Notes under the pieces: model-generated
Database searches by the model: none
What the model was told of the DNA's origin: nothing
The model's input: the letters and a program-made list of their open reading frames with translations, nothing else
Part shown: in pieces, positions 39,357 to 47,468 of the stretch
Numbering within the stretch: position 1 is the stretch's first letter
Layout of the letters: each line of letters starts with the position of its first letter
DNA from: Stutzerimonas stutzeri RCH2
Lineage (GTDB): Bacteria > Pseudomonadota > Gammaproteobacteria > Pseudomonadales > Pseudomonadaceae
DNA: 64,000 bases
Direction of reading: 5' to 3'
Assembly: GCF_000327065.1 (NCBI RefSeq)
Contig: NC_019936.1
Span: forward strand, 744,001 to 808,000
Made by a program: the position numbers and the translations under genes

Positions 39357-39381
39357 TAAAAGCTTCTGCGGAAGCATGAAG

Positions 39382-39416
39382 AGCTGGATGTCCTCACGGA
39401 TATCCAGCTTTTTTTT
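39382..39416 (+). terminator. Rho-independent terminator of the tRNA operon
   Basis: AGCTGGATGTCC (39382-39393), loop TCAC, GGATATCCAGCT with a T tract of eight running to 39416. The 12-base-pair stem has a single G-T wobble. It follows tRNA-Lys by 25 bases. Confidence 0.92.
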
Positions 39417-39440
39417 GCCCGCGATTTATCGCCGCCTGCT

Positions 39441-39460
39441 GGCGCACCCGAAGGTGCGCC
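39441..39460. terminator. Hairpin at the 3' end of ndh
   Basis: GGCGCACC (39441-39448), loop CGAA (UUCG when read from the minus strand), GGTGCGCC (39453-39460). It lies 9 bases beyond the ndh stop. There is no T tract, so it may act as a weak or Rho-assisted terminator or as a 3'-end stabiliser. Confidence 0.45.
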
Positions 39461-39469
39461 GGTTTGGCA

Positions 39470-40765
39470 TCAGTGAAGCTTCAGGCGCGGCTCGGTGGTG
39501 CGGCTCAGCTTGTCGCCGAGCATCATCAACAGCGTACGCGGGACGCCATACAGTGCGATCTGGTGCATGCGGTACAGCGAGATATAAAACATCCGTGCCA
39601 GCCAGCCCTCGAGCATGACGTTGCCGGTCAGGTTGCCCATCAGATTGCCCACCGCCGAAAAGCTCGACAGCGAAATCAGCGAGCCGTAATCCTTGTAACG
39701 ATAGGTTGGCAGCGGCTTGCCTTCGAGTCGGTTGCGGATCGAGCGGGCCAGCATCGAGGCCTGTTGGTGGGCTGCCTGGGCGCGAGGTGGAACATTGCGG
39801 TCGCTGTCCGGCTGTGGGCAGGCGGCGCAGTCGCCAAAGGCGAAGATGTTGTCGTCGCGCGTGCTCTGCAGTGTCGGGTGGACAACCAGTTGGTTGATGC
39901 GGTTGGTTTCCAGTCCGTCGAGTTCGTGAAGGAAGGCTGGAGCCTTGATTCCAGCGGCCCAGACCTTCAGGCTGGCTGGCACGAATTGCCCCTGTTTGGT
40001 CTGCAGGCCTTCGGCAGTCACTTCGCTGACCGCGGCGCCCGTCAGTACCGTGACACCCAGGTTCAGCAGCGTCTGGTGCACCGGTTGGCTGATGCGCTCG
40101 GGTAGCGCCGGCAGTACCTTTGGGCCCGCCTCGATGAGGGTGATCTTCACGTCCTCGGGCTTGATGCCGTCCAGGCCATACGCGGCCAGCTCCTTGGCGG
40201 CATGCAGCAGTTCGGCGGCCAGTTCGACGCCGGTAGCGCCAGCACCGACGATGGCCATGCTGATGTCGCTCGAGGCGCCCTCGCCGGCGTGCGCCTTCAT
40301 ATAGTGGCTTAGCAGCTGCCGGTGAAAGCGCTCGGCCTGCTCACGGGTGTCGAGGAAGATGCAGTGCTCGGCAGCGCCAAGGGTGCCAAAGTCATTGGTC
40401 GTGCTGCCGACCGCGATGATCAGCGTGTCATAGCTCAGTGAGCGCGAGGGCACCAGTTCCACGCCGAATTCGTCGCGGGTCGCTTCCAGGCGAATGCATT
40501 TGTTGGCGCGATCCAGGCCGGCCATGCGGCCCATCTGGAATTCGAAATGGTTCCACTTCGCCTGGGCGACATAGTTCAGCTCGTCGGCGGACGAGTTCAG
40601 CGAGCCAGCGGCGACTTCGTGCAGCAGCGGCTTCCAGATATGGGTGAGGTTGGCGTCAACCAGGGTGATCCGCGCTCTACCGCGCTTGCCGAGAGTTCTA
40701 CCCAGACGGGTAGCGAGCTCCAGCCCGCCGGCGCCACCGCCGACGATTACGATCCGATGTGACAT
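39470..40765 (-). CDS. ndh: Type II NADH:quinone oxidoreductase
   Basis: NDH-2 is a single-subunit, non-proton-pumping membrane-associated flavoenzyme that passes electrons from NADH to quinone. The 431-residue protein has the FAD-binding dinucleotide fold at the N-terminus (VIVGGGAGGLELATRL), the NADH-binding fold in the middle (MAIVGAGATGVELAAELL), the second FAD contact (DDNIFAFGDCAACPQ) and the quinone-site region AAHQQASML. Its C-terminal amphipathic part (LEGWLARMFYISLYRMHQIALYG) is typical of NDH-2 membrane anchors. The start ATG has a poor ribosome binding site. A small DUF3094 gene lies 53 bases upstream on the same strand, so the two are probably cotranscribed. Confidence 0.94.
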   Translation of the reverse strand: MSHRIVIVGGGAGGLELATRLGRTLGKRGRARITLVDANLTHIWKPLLHEVAAGSLNSSADELNYVAQAKWNHFEFQMGRMAGLDRANKCIRLEATRDEFGVELVPSRSLSYDTLIIAVGSTTNDFGTLGAAEHCIFLDTREQAERFHRQLLSHYMKAHAGEGASSDISMAIVGAGATGVELAAELLHAAKELAAYGLDGIKPEDVKITLIEAGPKVLPALPERISQPVHQTLLNLGVTVLTGAAVSEVTAEGLQTKQGQFVPASLKVWAAGIKAPAFLHELDGLETNRINQLVVHPTLQSTRDDNIFAFGDCAACPQPDSDRNVPPRAQAAHQQASMLARSIRNRLEGKPLPTYRYKDYGSLISLSSFSAVGNLMGNLTGNVMLEGWLARMFYISLYRMHQIALYGVPRTLLMMLGDKLSRTTEPRLKLH

Positions 40766-40818
40766 GGGATTGACTCATAGCTGCAAGGAAATCTGCGGCG
40801 CGACGGGGCGAGCGAGGC

Positions 40819-40992
40819 TCAAAGCACCAGGCGGCTCAAAAGGCGGCTCAGAAGCCCGAGGCCGAGCACCACGGCCAGCACGACGAGCAGCAGGATCCAT
40901 GGGCGAAACGGCTGGCGCTCGACCTGGTGCTGCGGAGCGCGGAGGTAATCGTCGACGCGCTGCTGGTCTTCGGGGTTCAGGCGGCTGGGCAT
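40819..40992 (-). CDS. DUF3094 family small membrane protein
   Basis: This is a 57-residue gene found by reading the minus strand: it starts MPSRLNPEDQQRVDDYL, has a Pro/Arg-rich middle (VERQPFRPW) and ends with one hydrophobic helix (about residues 32-49) followed by short SRLLSRLVL repeats. The N-terminal PEDQQRVDDYL segment and the position upstream of ndh match the DUF3094 proteins of pseudomonads. GAGGTG precedes the ATG. The function is unknown; the topology suggests a tail-anchored protein with its N-terminus in the cytosol. It is too short for automatic frame lists with a 60-residue cut-off. Confidence 0.8.
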   Translation of the reverse strand: MPSRLNPEDQQRVDDYLRAPQHQVERQPFRPWILLLVVLAVVLGLGLLSRLLSRLVL

Positions 40993-41074
40993 AGGCACCT
41001 CGAGTGGAATGCAGGCATTCTAGCTATGCGGGGTCAAAAGCCAAGCGCGAAGTGCGGCGATTTGCCGCGTGATG

Positions 41075-41109
41075 AGCGATGAGCATGCTGGGACAGCATG
41101 CTCATCGCT
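41075..41109. repeat. 16-bp perfect hairpin at the 3' end of the DUF1631 gene
   Basis: AGCGATGAGCATGCTG (41075-41090), loop GGA, CAGCATGCTCATCGCT (41094-41109). It begins five bases after the DUF1631 stop, read on the minus strand. No T tract follows; a second small hairpin GCGGC-GATTT-GCCGC lies at 41054-41068. It is likely a transcript-end structure. Confidence 0.65.
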
Positions 41110-41113
41110 GTGA

Positions 41114-43372
41114 TCAGGTGTTCTTCAGCTTGCGAAGATTGCCAATCACTGACTCGAGGGCGCGGTCGAACAGCAGGGTGTCGTTGAGCAGCCGAATGGC
41201 GCCACGCTGGAACTCGGTCGCCAGGCCCATGCGAGTCTTTTCCAGGACCTTCATGCCGGTGCGGTTGACGAAGATGTATTTGCCGGTGGGCTTGATCACC
41301 GCGGCCAGCTTGCAGCGCAGCTTGTGTTCTTCGTCCTCTTGGAATTCCACCCAGCTGCCGACGCGCAGGTTATCGACCTGAATCAACGCTTCGTCGTTAT
41401 CCGGCAGGCTGATCTCGGGCTCCTGCTCGCGGCTTTCGCCGGGTGCAAGCAGAACGATCTGGTCGACCACTTCGACCATTGCCGGTGCAGCTTCGGCTGC
41501 GGTCGGTGCAGTATCCGGTGTCGCTGAAGCGTCGGTTGGTTGCGTGTCGCCTGGGTGCGACTGTGGTTGCTGAAAGCGCTGCAACGTCTGGACATGAAGC
41601 GCTTCGAGCTGGGTAAAGAAGTCGCCGGTGGAGAAGGGGTCGAAGGCGGCACTCACCAGGCCTTCACGAAGTGATTTGAGCAGGCTCGGGACCAGCTCAA
41701 GCAGGCGTGCTCGCGATACGTCGTCCTCGTGCGGTGTAACACTCCACACCAGGTCATCCATGGTGTCGAGAGCGGCCTGCCATTCCTCGGACTGGGTACC
41801 ATGTTTCAGGCAGGTCAGCAGCAGGACCTTGCTCCAGGCTTCTTGCAGCAGGCGCACAACGACCTCGGGAAGGGTCCTGCCGAGCAGGCGCTGGTTCAGC
41901 GCGCGCTCCACTTCCTGGCGCGCGATTTCGGCCTTTGCGCGGCCCTCTTCGGCATCACGGGTGCGTTGTTCCAGCAGCTCGCTGCGGCGGCGCTCGTCAC
42001 CGCTGAAGGCAAGGAAGTCAGCCAGCAGTTCGGAAAAGATAGCCGGATCATCGACAAAGTCGTTGAGCAGGCGGGCCACGATCTGCTCGATCTTCTGATA
42101 CAGACTGTCGCGCTGCGCCTCGTCCTGGTCGCCCCAGCCCATTGCCGCGGATGCGATCTCATTGAGCAACCGCCTGGCTGGGTGGCTGCCTCGGCTGAAG
42201 AAGGTCTTGTCCAGTACCGCGACCTTGAGCAGCGGGATCTGCAGGCGGCCGATCAGTGCCTTGAGCGAATCCGGCAGAGTGCGATCGTCGAGGATGAACT
42301 CGAACAGCATGGAGACAAGGTTGATCACGTCATCGTCGATTTCGCCTACAACGCGCGACTTCCCCGTTTTTGCGCTGACCCGGCTCAACAGGTTGGCGAG
42401 TTGCTCCTGAAGATCGAAATCGTCGACGGTCTGCGGTGCCCTGGCTTGCATGTGTGACAGCAGGCGAAGCAGGTCTGCGCTGGAGATCGGGATGGCATCG
42501 CTCGGAACGCTACGGGCTGGGAGAACGCTAGTGCCGCGAAGCTCGGAGAGCAGGTTGTGCAGGGCGCTGAATGCGGCTTCCTGTAGCCCCTCATCAGCGT
42601 GTGCGGATAGACCGGGTGGCGTGCTCGCTGAATGACTGCCAGTTGGTGCTCCAGGGCGTTGCTGGCGGCGCGGAGGCGCCGACTGGAGTTCCGGCAGAAT
42701 GCCTGCCGCAACCAGTGTCTGGTTCGCTTCGGCGTACAGCTGGTCGATATCGGCAAGTACGTATTTTTCGAAGAGCTTGAAGATGATCAGCTTTACCTTG
42801 ATCTCCACGCCCAGGCTGCTGCTCGCTTCGATGAAGTGGTCGCAGAGTGCATGCGGGCCTAGCGGGTTGCTCTTGTCATCGAGCTTCTTGCTGATCAGGG
42901 CATTCATGCGCGTGGTCAGATGGGCCAGCGGCTGCGCGGCACGAGTCATGACCTTGGCGACCATGGTGTCGATGGCAACCGACTCTTCGAGTTCGTCGTT
43001 CTGTACCAGCGACAGGCTGTCGAAAGAGACGCTGTCCAGGGCAGGCGGCTTGCCGATCTCGTACTGGTTCAGCTTGGCGAAAGCTTCGAACAGCTGTTGC
43101 AGAAAGCCGCGCTCGATGTTGCGGCGTTTCATGCGCAAGTCGCGCATCGCTTCGAAAAATGCGTTTTGTTCGGCGTTGCTGGTTGCTCGGTCAGCGATTT
43201 CGAAAAGCGAGTCGTCAGCGTTATCGAATAGCGACTGCAGAGCCTGGCGAAGTTGCTGAGCAGCCTTGTCGCGCACGCTAATCAGCGCCACGGGCAAGCG
43301 GCCTGCCGGGGAGGAAGGCTTGTGCTCAGGGGCGGCCTTGTTCAGGTGCACCACTTTCGCGTCGGTTCGCAT
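41114..43372 (-). CDS. DUF1631 family protein
   Basis: This 752-residue protein belongs to DUF1631, a family sometimes mislabelled thymidine phosphorylase; its function is unknown. It is mostly alpha-helical without signal peptide or membrane helix. A conserved N-terminal part (about 25-240) is followed by a low-complexity linker (about 240-285) and a second helical part with an acidic-basic coiled coil around 480-520. A Thr/Ala/Pro-rich linker (about 625-650) then leads to a C-terminal beta-rich domain (about 660-752: NLRVGSWVEFQ, KLAAVIKPTGKYIFVNRTGMKV). That last domain resembles the PilZ-like domain of c-di-GMP effectors, although I do not see a clear RxxxR motif ahead of it. ATG 43372 follows AGGAGA. 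Confidence 0.85.
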   Translation of the reverse strand: MRTDAKVVHLNKAAPEHKPSSPAGRLPVALISVRDKAAQQLRQALQSLFDNADDSLFEIADRATSNAEQNAFFEAMRDLRMKRRNIERGFLQQLFEAFAKLNQYEIGKPPALDSVSFDSLSLVQNDELEESVAIDTMVAKVMTRAAQPLAHLTTRMNALISKKLDDKSNPLGPHALCDHFIEASSSLGVEIKVKLIIFKLFEKYVLADIDQLYAEANQTLVAAGILPELQSAPPRRQQRPGAPTGSHSASTPPGLSAHADEGLQEAAFSALHNLLSELRGTSVLPARSVPSDAIPISSADLLRLLSHMQARAPQTVDDFDLQEQLANLLSRVSAKTGKSRVVGEIDDDVINLVSMLFEFILDDRTLPDSLKALIGRLQIPLLKVAVLDKTFFSRGSHPARRLLNEIASAAMGWGDQDEAQRDSLYQKIEQIVARLLNDFVDDPAIFSELLADFLAFSGDERRRSELLEQRTRDAEEGRAKAEIARQEVERALNQRLLGRTLPEVVVRLLQEAWSKVLLLTCLKHGTQSEEWQAALDTMDDLVWSVTPHEDDVSRARLLELVPSLLKSLREGLVSAAFDPFSTGDFFTQLEALHVQTLQRFQQPQSHPGDTQPTDASATPDTAPTAAEAAPAMVEVVDQIVLLAPGESREQEPEISLPDNDEALIQVDNLRVGSWVEFQEDEEHKLRCKLAAVIKPTGKYIFVNRTGMKVLEKTRMGLATEFQRGAIRLLNDTLLFDRALESVIGNLRKLKNT

Positions 43373-43484
43373 CGAGACTCTCCTGCTGTCGCCTGCTATT
43401 TGGGGCGGACACAACGCCAGATTTCCAGCAGCGTCTTAATAAAGTAACCAAGTCGGCAGGGCAAGGCGGAAGGTACCGGGTGAG

Positions 43485-43506
43485 ACCGCAATCTAGTGCG
43501 GTTTTT
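43485..43506 (+). terminator. Orphan terminator-like hairpin
   Basis: ACCGCA (43485-43490), loop ATCTAG, TGCGGT (43497-43502) followed by T to 43506. The orientation serves plus-strand transcription, yet the only upstream gene, DUF1631, is on the minus strand. Confidence 0.5.
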
Positions 43507-43615
43507 GTCATGTCGAACCGGATTCTTGGCGCAGCATAGCCGAGCGGTCTGATTTTACAACGGCGCTTCGTCAGTAAGGTGTCGCCATTTCGGTGGCGTC
43601 AATTTCTTAGACGGC

Positions 43616-43642
43616 ATTATAAGCATTGATTGCATGTGCCAA
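43616..43642 (-). promoter_or_regulatory. Candidate promoter of the DUF1631 gene
   Basis: On the minus strand TTGGCA (43642-43637), a short 15-base spacer and consensus TATAAT (43621-43616). The -10 is perfect; the spacing is tighter than ideal. It would start transcription near 43609, about 237 bases before the DUF1631 start codon. Confidence 0.4.
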
Positions 43643-43771
43643 GCCCGGTTTTTCATTGGACATGACTTGGCTCACAGATACTCGCAGGTTTTCCGCCGAG
43701 AGGTAAAAAGCTCAGTCTGAGGGCGCGGCTTCGGTTGGCATGTTGTTGCTATCGCTGACGTGTCCAACCTT

Positions 43772-43777
43772 TATAAT
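43772..43777 (+). promoter_or_regulatory. Candidate -10 element of nadC
   Basis: Consensus TATAAT 24 bases before the nadC start codon, followed by CCGCGC. The nearest -35-like hexamer, TTGCTA at 43746-43751, is 20 bases upstream, a long spacer. The leader would be very short. Confidence 0.4.
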
Positions 43778-43801
43778 CCGCGCAATTCTGAGGAGCCCGC
43801 C

Positions 43802-44650
43802 ATGCCGAATCTCACCCTTGCCGATCTGACTGCTGAAATCGAGGCCAACGTACGTCGAGCGCTGACCGAAGATGTCGGTAGCGGCGATATCACTGCGCAG
43901 TTGATTCCGGCCGAGAGGTTGGCCCACGCCTCGGTCATCACTCGGGAGACGGCAGTGGTGAGCGGCACCGCTTGGGTCGATGCGGTATTCCGTCAGGTCG
44001 ATTCGCGGGTGGCGGTCCATTGGCAGGTCGCCGATGGCGAGCGGGTTGAGGCCGACCGAGTGTTGTTTCATCTCGAGGGACCCGCACGGGCTTTGCTCAC
44101 CGGAGAACGCAGCGCGCTGAATTTTCTGCAGATGCTATCCGGTGTGGCGACGCGTTGCCGGCATTACGCCGACATGGTTTCGGGTACCGGTGTGCGCTTG
44201 CTCGATACGCGCAAGACGATCCCGGGGCTGCGCCTGGCGCAGAAGTACGCGGTTACCTGCGGTGGCTGCCATAACCATCGGATCGGCCTTTACGATGCTT
44301 TTCTTATCAAGGAAAACCACATCGCCGCGTGCGGTGGCATCGCCGAAGCGGTTGCGGCTGCTCATCGAATCGCGCCGGGCAAGCCGGTGGAGATCGAAGT
44401 GGAAAGCCTGGACGAGCTCGAGCAGGCGCTGCGCGCGGGAGCAGATATCGTCATGCTGGATGAGCTGACTTTGGACGACATGCGCACCGCGGTCGCCATG
44501 ACCGCGGGGCGGGCCAAGCTGGAGGCGTCGGGTGGCATCAGTGATGAGACGCTGCGCAGCGTGGCGGAAACCGGGGTGGACTATATCTCCATTGGCGCGC
44601 TGACCAAGCATGTGCGCGCCGTGGATCTATCGATGCGGTTGCGTCAGTAA
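43802..44650 (+). CDS. nadC: Nicotinate-nucleotide pyrophosphorylase (carboxylating)
   Basis: NadC converts quinolinate and PRPP into nicotinate mononucleotide, CO2 and pyrophosphate in de novo NAD synthesis. The 282-residue protein has the N-terminal segment [14 protein letters not shown], the catalytic-core [33 protein letters not shown] with substrate-binding Arg and Lys residues, [26 protein letters not shown], and the phosphate-binding [35 protein letters not shown] precedes ATG 43802. It converges on the ZapG-like gene; the stops are only 48 bases apart around a 13-base-pair hairpin. Confidence 0.97.
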   Translation: MPNLTLADLTAEIEANVRRALTEDVGSGDITAQLIPAERLAHASVITRETAVVSGTAWVDAVFRQVDSRVAVHWQVADGERVEADRVLFHLEGPARALLTGERSALNFLQMLSGVATRCRHYADMVSGTGVRLLDTRKTIPGLRLAQKYAVTCGGCHNHRIGLYDAFLIKENHIAACGGIAEAVAAAHRIAPGKPVEIEVESLDELEQALRAGADIVMLDELTLDDMRTAVAMTAGRAKLEASGGISDETLRSVAETGVDYISIGALTKHVRAVDLSMRLRQ

Positions 44651-44664
44651 GGCGGGGAGTTGCG

Positions 44665-44693
44665 CTGCCTGGCGCAGGAGCTGCGCCAGGCAG
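44665..44693. terminator. 13-bp hairpin between convergent nadC and DUF1043 gene
   Basis: CTGCCTGGCGCAG (44665-44677), loop GAG, CTGCGCCAGGCAG (44681-44693). It fills the 48-base gap between two convergent stops and so probably ends both transcripts. There is no T tract. Confidence 0.6.
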
Positions 44694-44698
44694 AGGGG

Positions 44699-45130
44699 TC
44701 AGTGGCGGCTCTTCAGGCCGAAGTTCTCATGCAGCGTGCCAGGAGTGTCGTCGCCTTTCGGGGCGTAATCCTTGGGTGGCTCGGTGAACGTCGGCGACGA
44801 CAGACGCTCGCGGGTGCCGTGATTTTCCTCGCTGTGCAAGGCTGCCATCAGGCGCTGGCGGGTCTGCTCGTCGAGTGCCAGGCGACTGGCGCCGTCGGAT
44901 AGATGATCCTGAATGTCCTGGTAGTTATTGGTCAGCTTGCGCAGCAGACTGGCGGTGGTATTGAAGTGGGTGACCACCTCACTCTGATAGGTATCGAAGC
45001 GTTCCTGCAGGTCATCGACCTGCCGCTGTGTACGGTTCGGTGCGCTGCTGCGCGCCACCAGATAACCGATGGCGATGCCGGCGATCAGGCCGACGATCGG
45101 GAGCAACCAGGTCGCGAGGGTCTGTTCCAC
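44699..45130 (-). CDS. DUF1043 / ZapG (YhcB)-like membrane protein
   Basis: This 143-residue protein has an N-terminal membrane helix (about residues 7-27, WLLPIVGLIAGIAIGYLVAR), a coiled-coil region with QVDDLQERFDTYQSEVVTHFNTTASLLRKLT, and a polar C-terminus rich in Pro, Thr and Gly. This matches the DUF1043 family; E. coli YhcB (ZapG) takes part in cell division and envelope synthesis. I chose GTG 45130, preceded by GAGGAAGGA, because the helix then follows at once. The frame extends 22 codons upstream without similarity and across the divergent promoter region. It is read away from the hydrolase gene at 45269. Confidence 0.83.
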   Translation of the reverse strand: MEQTLATWLLPIVGLIAGIAIGYLVARSSAPNRTQRQVDDLQERFDTYQSEVVTHFNTTASLLRKLTNNYQDIQDHLSDGASRLALDEQTRQRLMAALHSEENHGTRERLSSPTFTEPPKDYAPKGDDTPGTLHENFGLKSRH

Positions 45131-45268
45131 GAGTCCTTCCTCTATATAAACGGCTGTGCTTACGTTAACGTCTCGTACCTGCTCTGTATACCGCAACGCG
45201 AGGCGGCGGTTGTTGGCAGCTAGTTAGCAAGACGAATCGACTCGTCCCAAGGTCACGGAGTTCCTGCT

Positions 45269-45895
45269 TTGTTGAAACGCGAAACCCCTCTCTCTCTCGA
45301 CGGCCCCTGCGGCACCCTGGAAGCGCTGTATTTCGATCAGCCTCAGCCAACCGGCCTGGCGTTGATCTGCCACCCCAACCCGGTCAAGGGCGGCACCATG
45401 CTGAACAAGGTGGTATCGACGCTGCAGCGCACCGCGCGCGACGCGGGTTACTGCACGCTGCGCTTCAACTACCGAGGCGTGGGCGCCAGTGCCGGCGCGC
45501 ACGACATGGTCGAAGGGGAAGTCGATGATGCCGAGGCCGCATTGCGCTGGCTGCGGCAGCAGCAACCCGAGCTGCCGTTGACGCTGCTGGGGTTCTCCTT
45601 CGGTGGCTTCGTCGCCGGCAGCCTGGCGGCGCGCCTGGAAGCCGAGGGGCAGAGTGTGCAGCGTCTGCTGATAGTGGCACCGGCCGTGTCGCGGCTGAAC
45701 AGCCTGTCGCTGGCGGGCGATTGCCAGCTCACCATTATCCAGCCAGAGCAGGATGAGGTGATTGATGCCGAGTCGGTATATGCCTTTTCCGCCGCGCTGC
45801 AGCACCCCCACGAGCTACTGAAAGTGGCAGAATGCGGCCACTTTTTTCACGGCAAACTGGTGGAATTGAAAGAGCTGGTCGCTCCGCGCCTCTAG
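45269..45895 (+). CDS. Alpha/beta hydrolase, COG2945-like
   Basis: This 208-residue small alpha/beta hydrolase has the nucleophile elbow GFSFGG, with the Ser at about residue 112, the oxyanion-side segment HPNPVKGGTMLNKVV, RFNYRGVGASAG, an acid in the IIQPEQDEVI loop and the late catalytic His in ECGHFFHGKL. This layout matches the COG2945 / dienelactone-hydrolase-like group; the natural substrate is unknown. There is no signal peptide. The start is TTG at 45269 with GGAG eight bases upstream; an adjacent TTG at 45272 is an equal alternative. trpS follows 45 bases later, so they may be cotranscribed. Confidence 0.83.
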   Translation: MLKRETPLSLDGPCGTLEALYFDQPQPTGLALICHPNPVKGGTMLNKVVSTLQRTARDAGYCTLRFNYRGVGASAGAHDMVEGEVDDAEAALRWLRQQQPELPLTLLGFSFGGFVAGSLAARLEAEGQSVQRLLIVAPAVSRLNSLSLAGDCQLTIIQPEQDEVIDAESVYAFSAALQHPHELLKVAECGHFFHGKLVELKELVAPRL

Positions 45896-45940
45896 CCGCT
45901 GCTTTCGCTCTTCAGTACGCAACGATCGAGATTTCGCTGA

Positions 45941-47299
45941 ATGACTACCCGAATCCTTACCGGCATCACGACCACTGGCACACCGCATCTGGGCAACTAC
46001 GCCGGTGCGATTCGCCCAGCGGTCCTCGCCAGCCGAGATGCAGCCGCCGATTCCTTTTATTTCCTGGCCGACTACCACGCGCTGATCAAGTGCGACGACC
46101 CGCTGCGCATCCAGCGTTCGCGTCTGGAAATCGCTGCGACCTGGCTGGCGTGCGGGCTCGACGTCGAGCGCGTGACCTTCTATCGCCAGTCCGACGTGCC
46201 GGAGATTCCGGAGCTGACCTGGCTGCTCACCTGCGTCACCGCGAAGGGGCTGCTCAATCGCGCCCATGCCTACAAGGCCTCGGTGGACAAGAACGTCGAG
46301 AGCGGTGAAGACCCGGACGCCGGCGTGACCATGGGTCTGTACAGCTACCCGGTGCTGATGGCGGCGGACATCCTGATGTTCAATGCGCACAAGGTGCCGG
46401 TTGGGCGCGACCAGATCCAGCATGTGGAAATGGCCCGCGACATTGCCCAGCGCTTCAATCATCTGTTCGGTAACGGCCGCGAGTTCTTTACCCTGCCCGA
46501 AGCGGTGATCGAAGAGGGCGTGGCCACGCTGCCGGGGCTCGACGGGCGCAAGATGTCCAAGAGCTACGACAACACCATTCCGCTGTTCGGCAGCGCCAAG
46601 GAGCTCAAGGCGGCAGTCGCGCGCATCGTCACCGACTCGCGCCTGCCAGGTGAGCCGAAGGACCCGGACAACTCCCACCTGTTCACCCTGTACCAAGCCT
46701 TCGCCACCGCGCAGCAGCAGGCCGATTTCCGCCGGGAGCTGCTGGGCGGGCTGGCTTGGGGCGATGCCAAGCAGCGCCTGTTCGAACTGCTCGACAGCGA
46801 ACTGGGCGAGGCGCGCGAGCTGTATCACCAGTTGATCACCAAGCCCGCCGAGCTGGAGGACATCCTGCAGGCAGGTGCGGCCAAGGCGCGCCGGATCGCC
46901 ACGCCGTTCCTCGGCGAGCTGCGCGAGGCGGTTGGTCTGCGCAACTTCCGCAGCGAAGTGAAAAGCGCGGCGCCAGCCAAGAAGAAGTCCAGCAAGGTGG
47001 CGCGTTTCGCCAGCTTCCGCGAGGCCGACGGTGCGTTCCGCTTCCGCTTCTTCGCCGCCGACGGCGAGGAACTGCTGCTGTCCCGGCCGCTGAGCAACCC
47101 GAAGGCCATCGGCAGCCTGACGCAGCGGTTGATCGCTGGCGGGCCGGACGCGCTGGAACTTCGCGAGGACGAAGGCGATCAATTCACCCTGTGGCTGGAC
47201 GACGAATGCATCGCCGACAGTCCGCACTTCGAGAGCGCCGAGGCGCTCGATGCCGCCATGCTGCGGGTGCGCGAGGCGCTGGCCACGCTCGTCGAGTAA
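45941..47299 (+). CDS. trpS: Tryptophanyl-tRNA synthetase with C-terminal YegP-like extension
   Basis: TrpRS charges tRNA-Trp. Residues 1-335 are the class Ic enzyme: the HIGH-equivalent TPHLGNY near residue 14, the DYHAL and PVLMAADIL segments, and KMSKS at residues 204-208. The 452-residue protein is some 115 residues longer than the usual TrpRS of about 335. A Lys/Ala-rich linker (about 341-352) leads to a domain with two similar units: [20 protein letters not shown] plus [20 protein letters not shown], then [17 protein letters not shown] plus [15 protein letters not shown]. Each reads like the beta-beta-alpha repeat of DUF1508/YegP proteins. I recall pseudomonad TrpRS proteins also being of about this length. 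The start ATG has no strong ribosome binding site. Confidence 0.95.
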   Translation: MTTRILTGITTTGTPHLGNYAGAIRPAVLASRDAAADSFYFLADYHALIKCDDPLRIQRSRLEIAATWLACGLDVERVTFYRQSDVPEIPELTWLLTCVTAKGLLNRAHAYKASVDKNVESGEDPDAGVTMGLYSYPVLMAADILMFNAHKVPVGRDQIQHVEMARDIAQRFNHLFGNGREFFTLPEAVIEEGVATLPGLDGRKMSKSYDNTIPLFGSAKELKAAVARIVTDSRLPGEPKDPDNSHLFTLYQAFATAQQQADFRRELLGGLAWGDAKQRLFELLDSELGEARELYHQLITKPAELEDILQAGAAKARRIATPFLGELREAVGLRNFRSEVKSAAPAKKKSSKVARFASFREADGAFRFRFFAADGEELLLSRPLSNPKAIGSLTQRLIAGGPDALELREDEGDQFTLWLDDECIADSPHFESAEALDAAMLRVREALATLVE

Positions 47300-47314
47300 G
47301 GCTGCGCTGCCACG

Positions 47315-47343
47315 GCGGAACGCCCCGATTGGCTGCGTTCCGC
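47315..47343. terminator. Hairpin after trpS
   Basis: GCGGAACGC (47315-47323), an 11-base loop, GCGTTCCGC (47335-47343). It lies 16 bases after the trpS stop without a T tract. Likely transcript-end structure. Confidence 0.4.
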
Positions 47344-47468
47344 TGCCTCGTGACGGTCTCCATGAACGGGTGTCCCAAGAGGGCTGACGCTTGAACGACC
47401 TGAGTAAATTGCCAACCACCGAGGGCGCGGCTAAAGTGTCGGCCCCGTTTCACTACCCAGACTCCGCC

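Larger units (their letters stand above)
43373..43801. other. 429-bp intergenic region between DUF1631 gene and nadC
   Basis: This is the longest gap in the window and holds no supportable open reading frame. It contains a plus-strand terminator-like hairpin (43485-43506) with no gene in front of it, a consensus TATAAT on the minus strand (43621-43616) and another on the plus strand (43772-43777) just before nadC. The minus-strand promoter would give the DUF1631 mRNA a leader of about 240 bases. The orphan terminator makes a short plus-strand RNA from 43373-43500 possible, but I find no convincing promoter for it. Confidence 0.6.

Noticed and set aside
39281..39420. tRNA-Lys as a possible phage or island attachment site
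   Set aside because: No integrase, no repeated 3' tRNA fragment and no composition shift follow; the next gene is ndh, a core gene, and a tRNA-operon terminator lies directly downstream.
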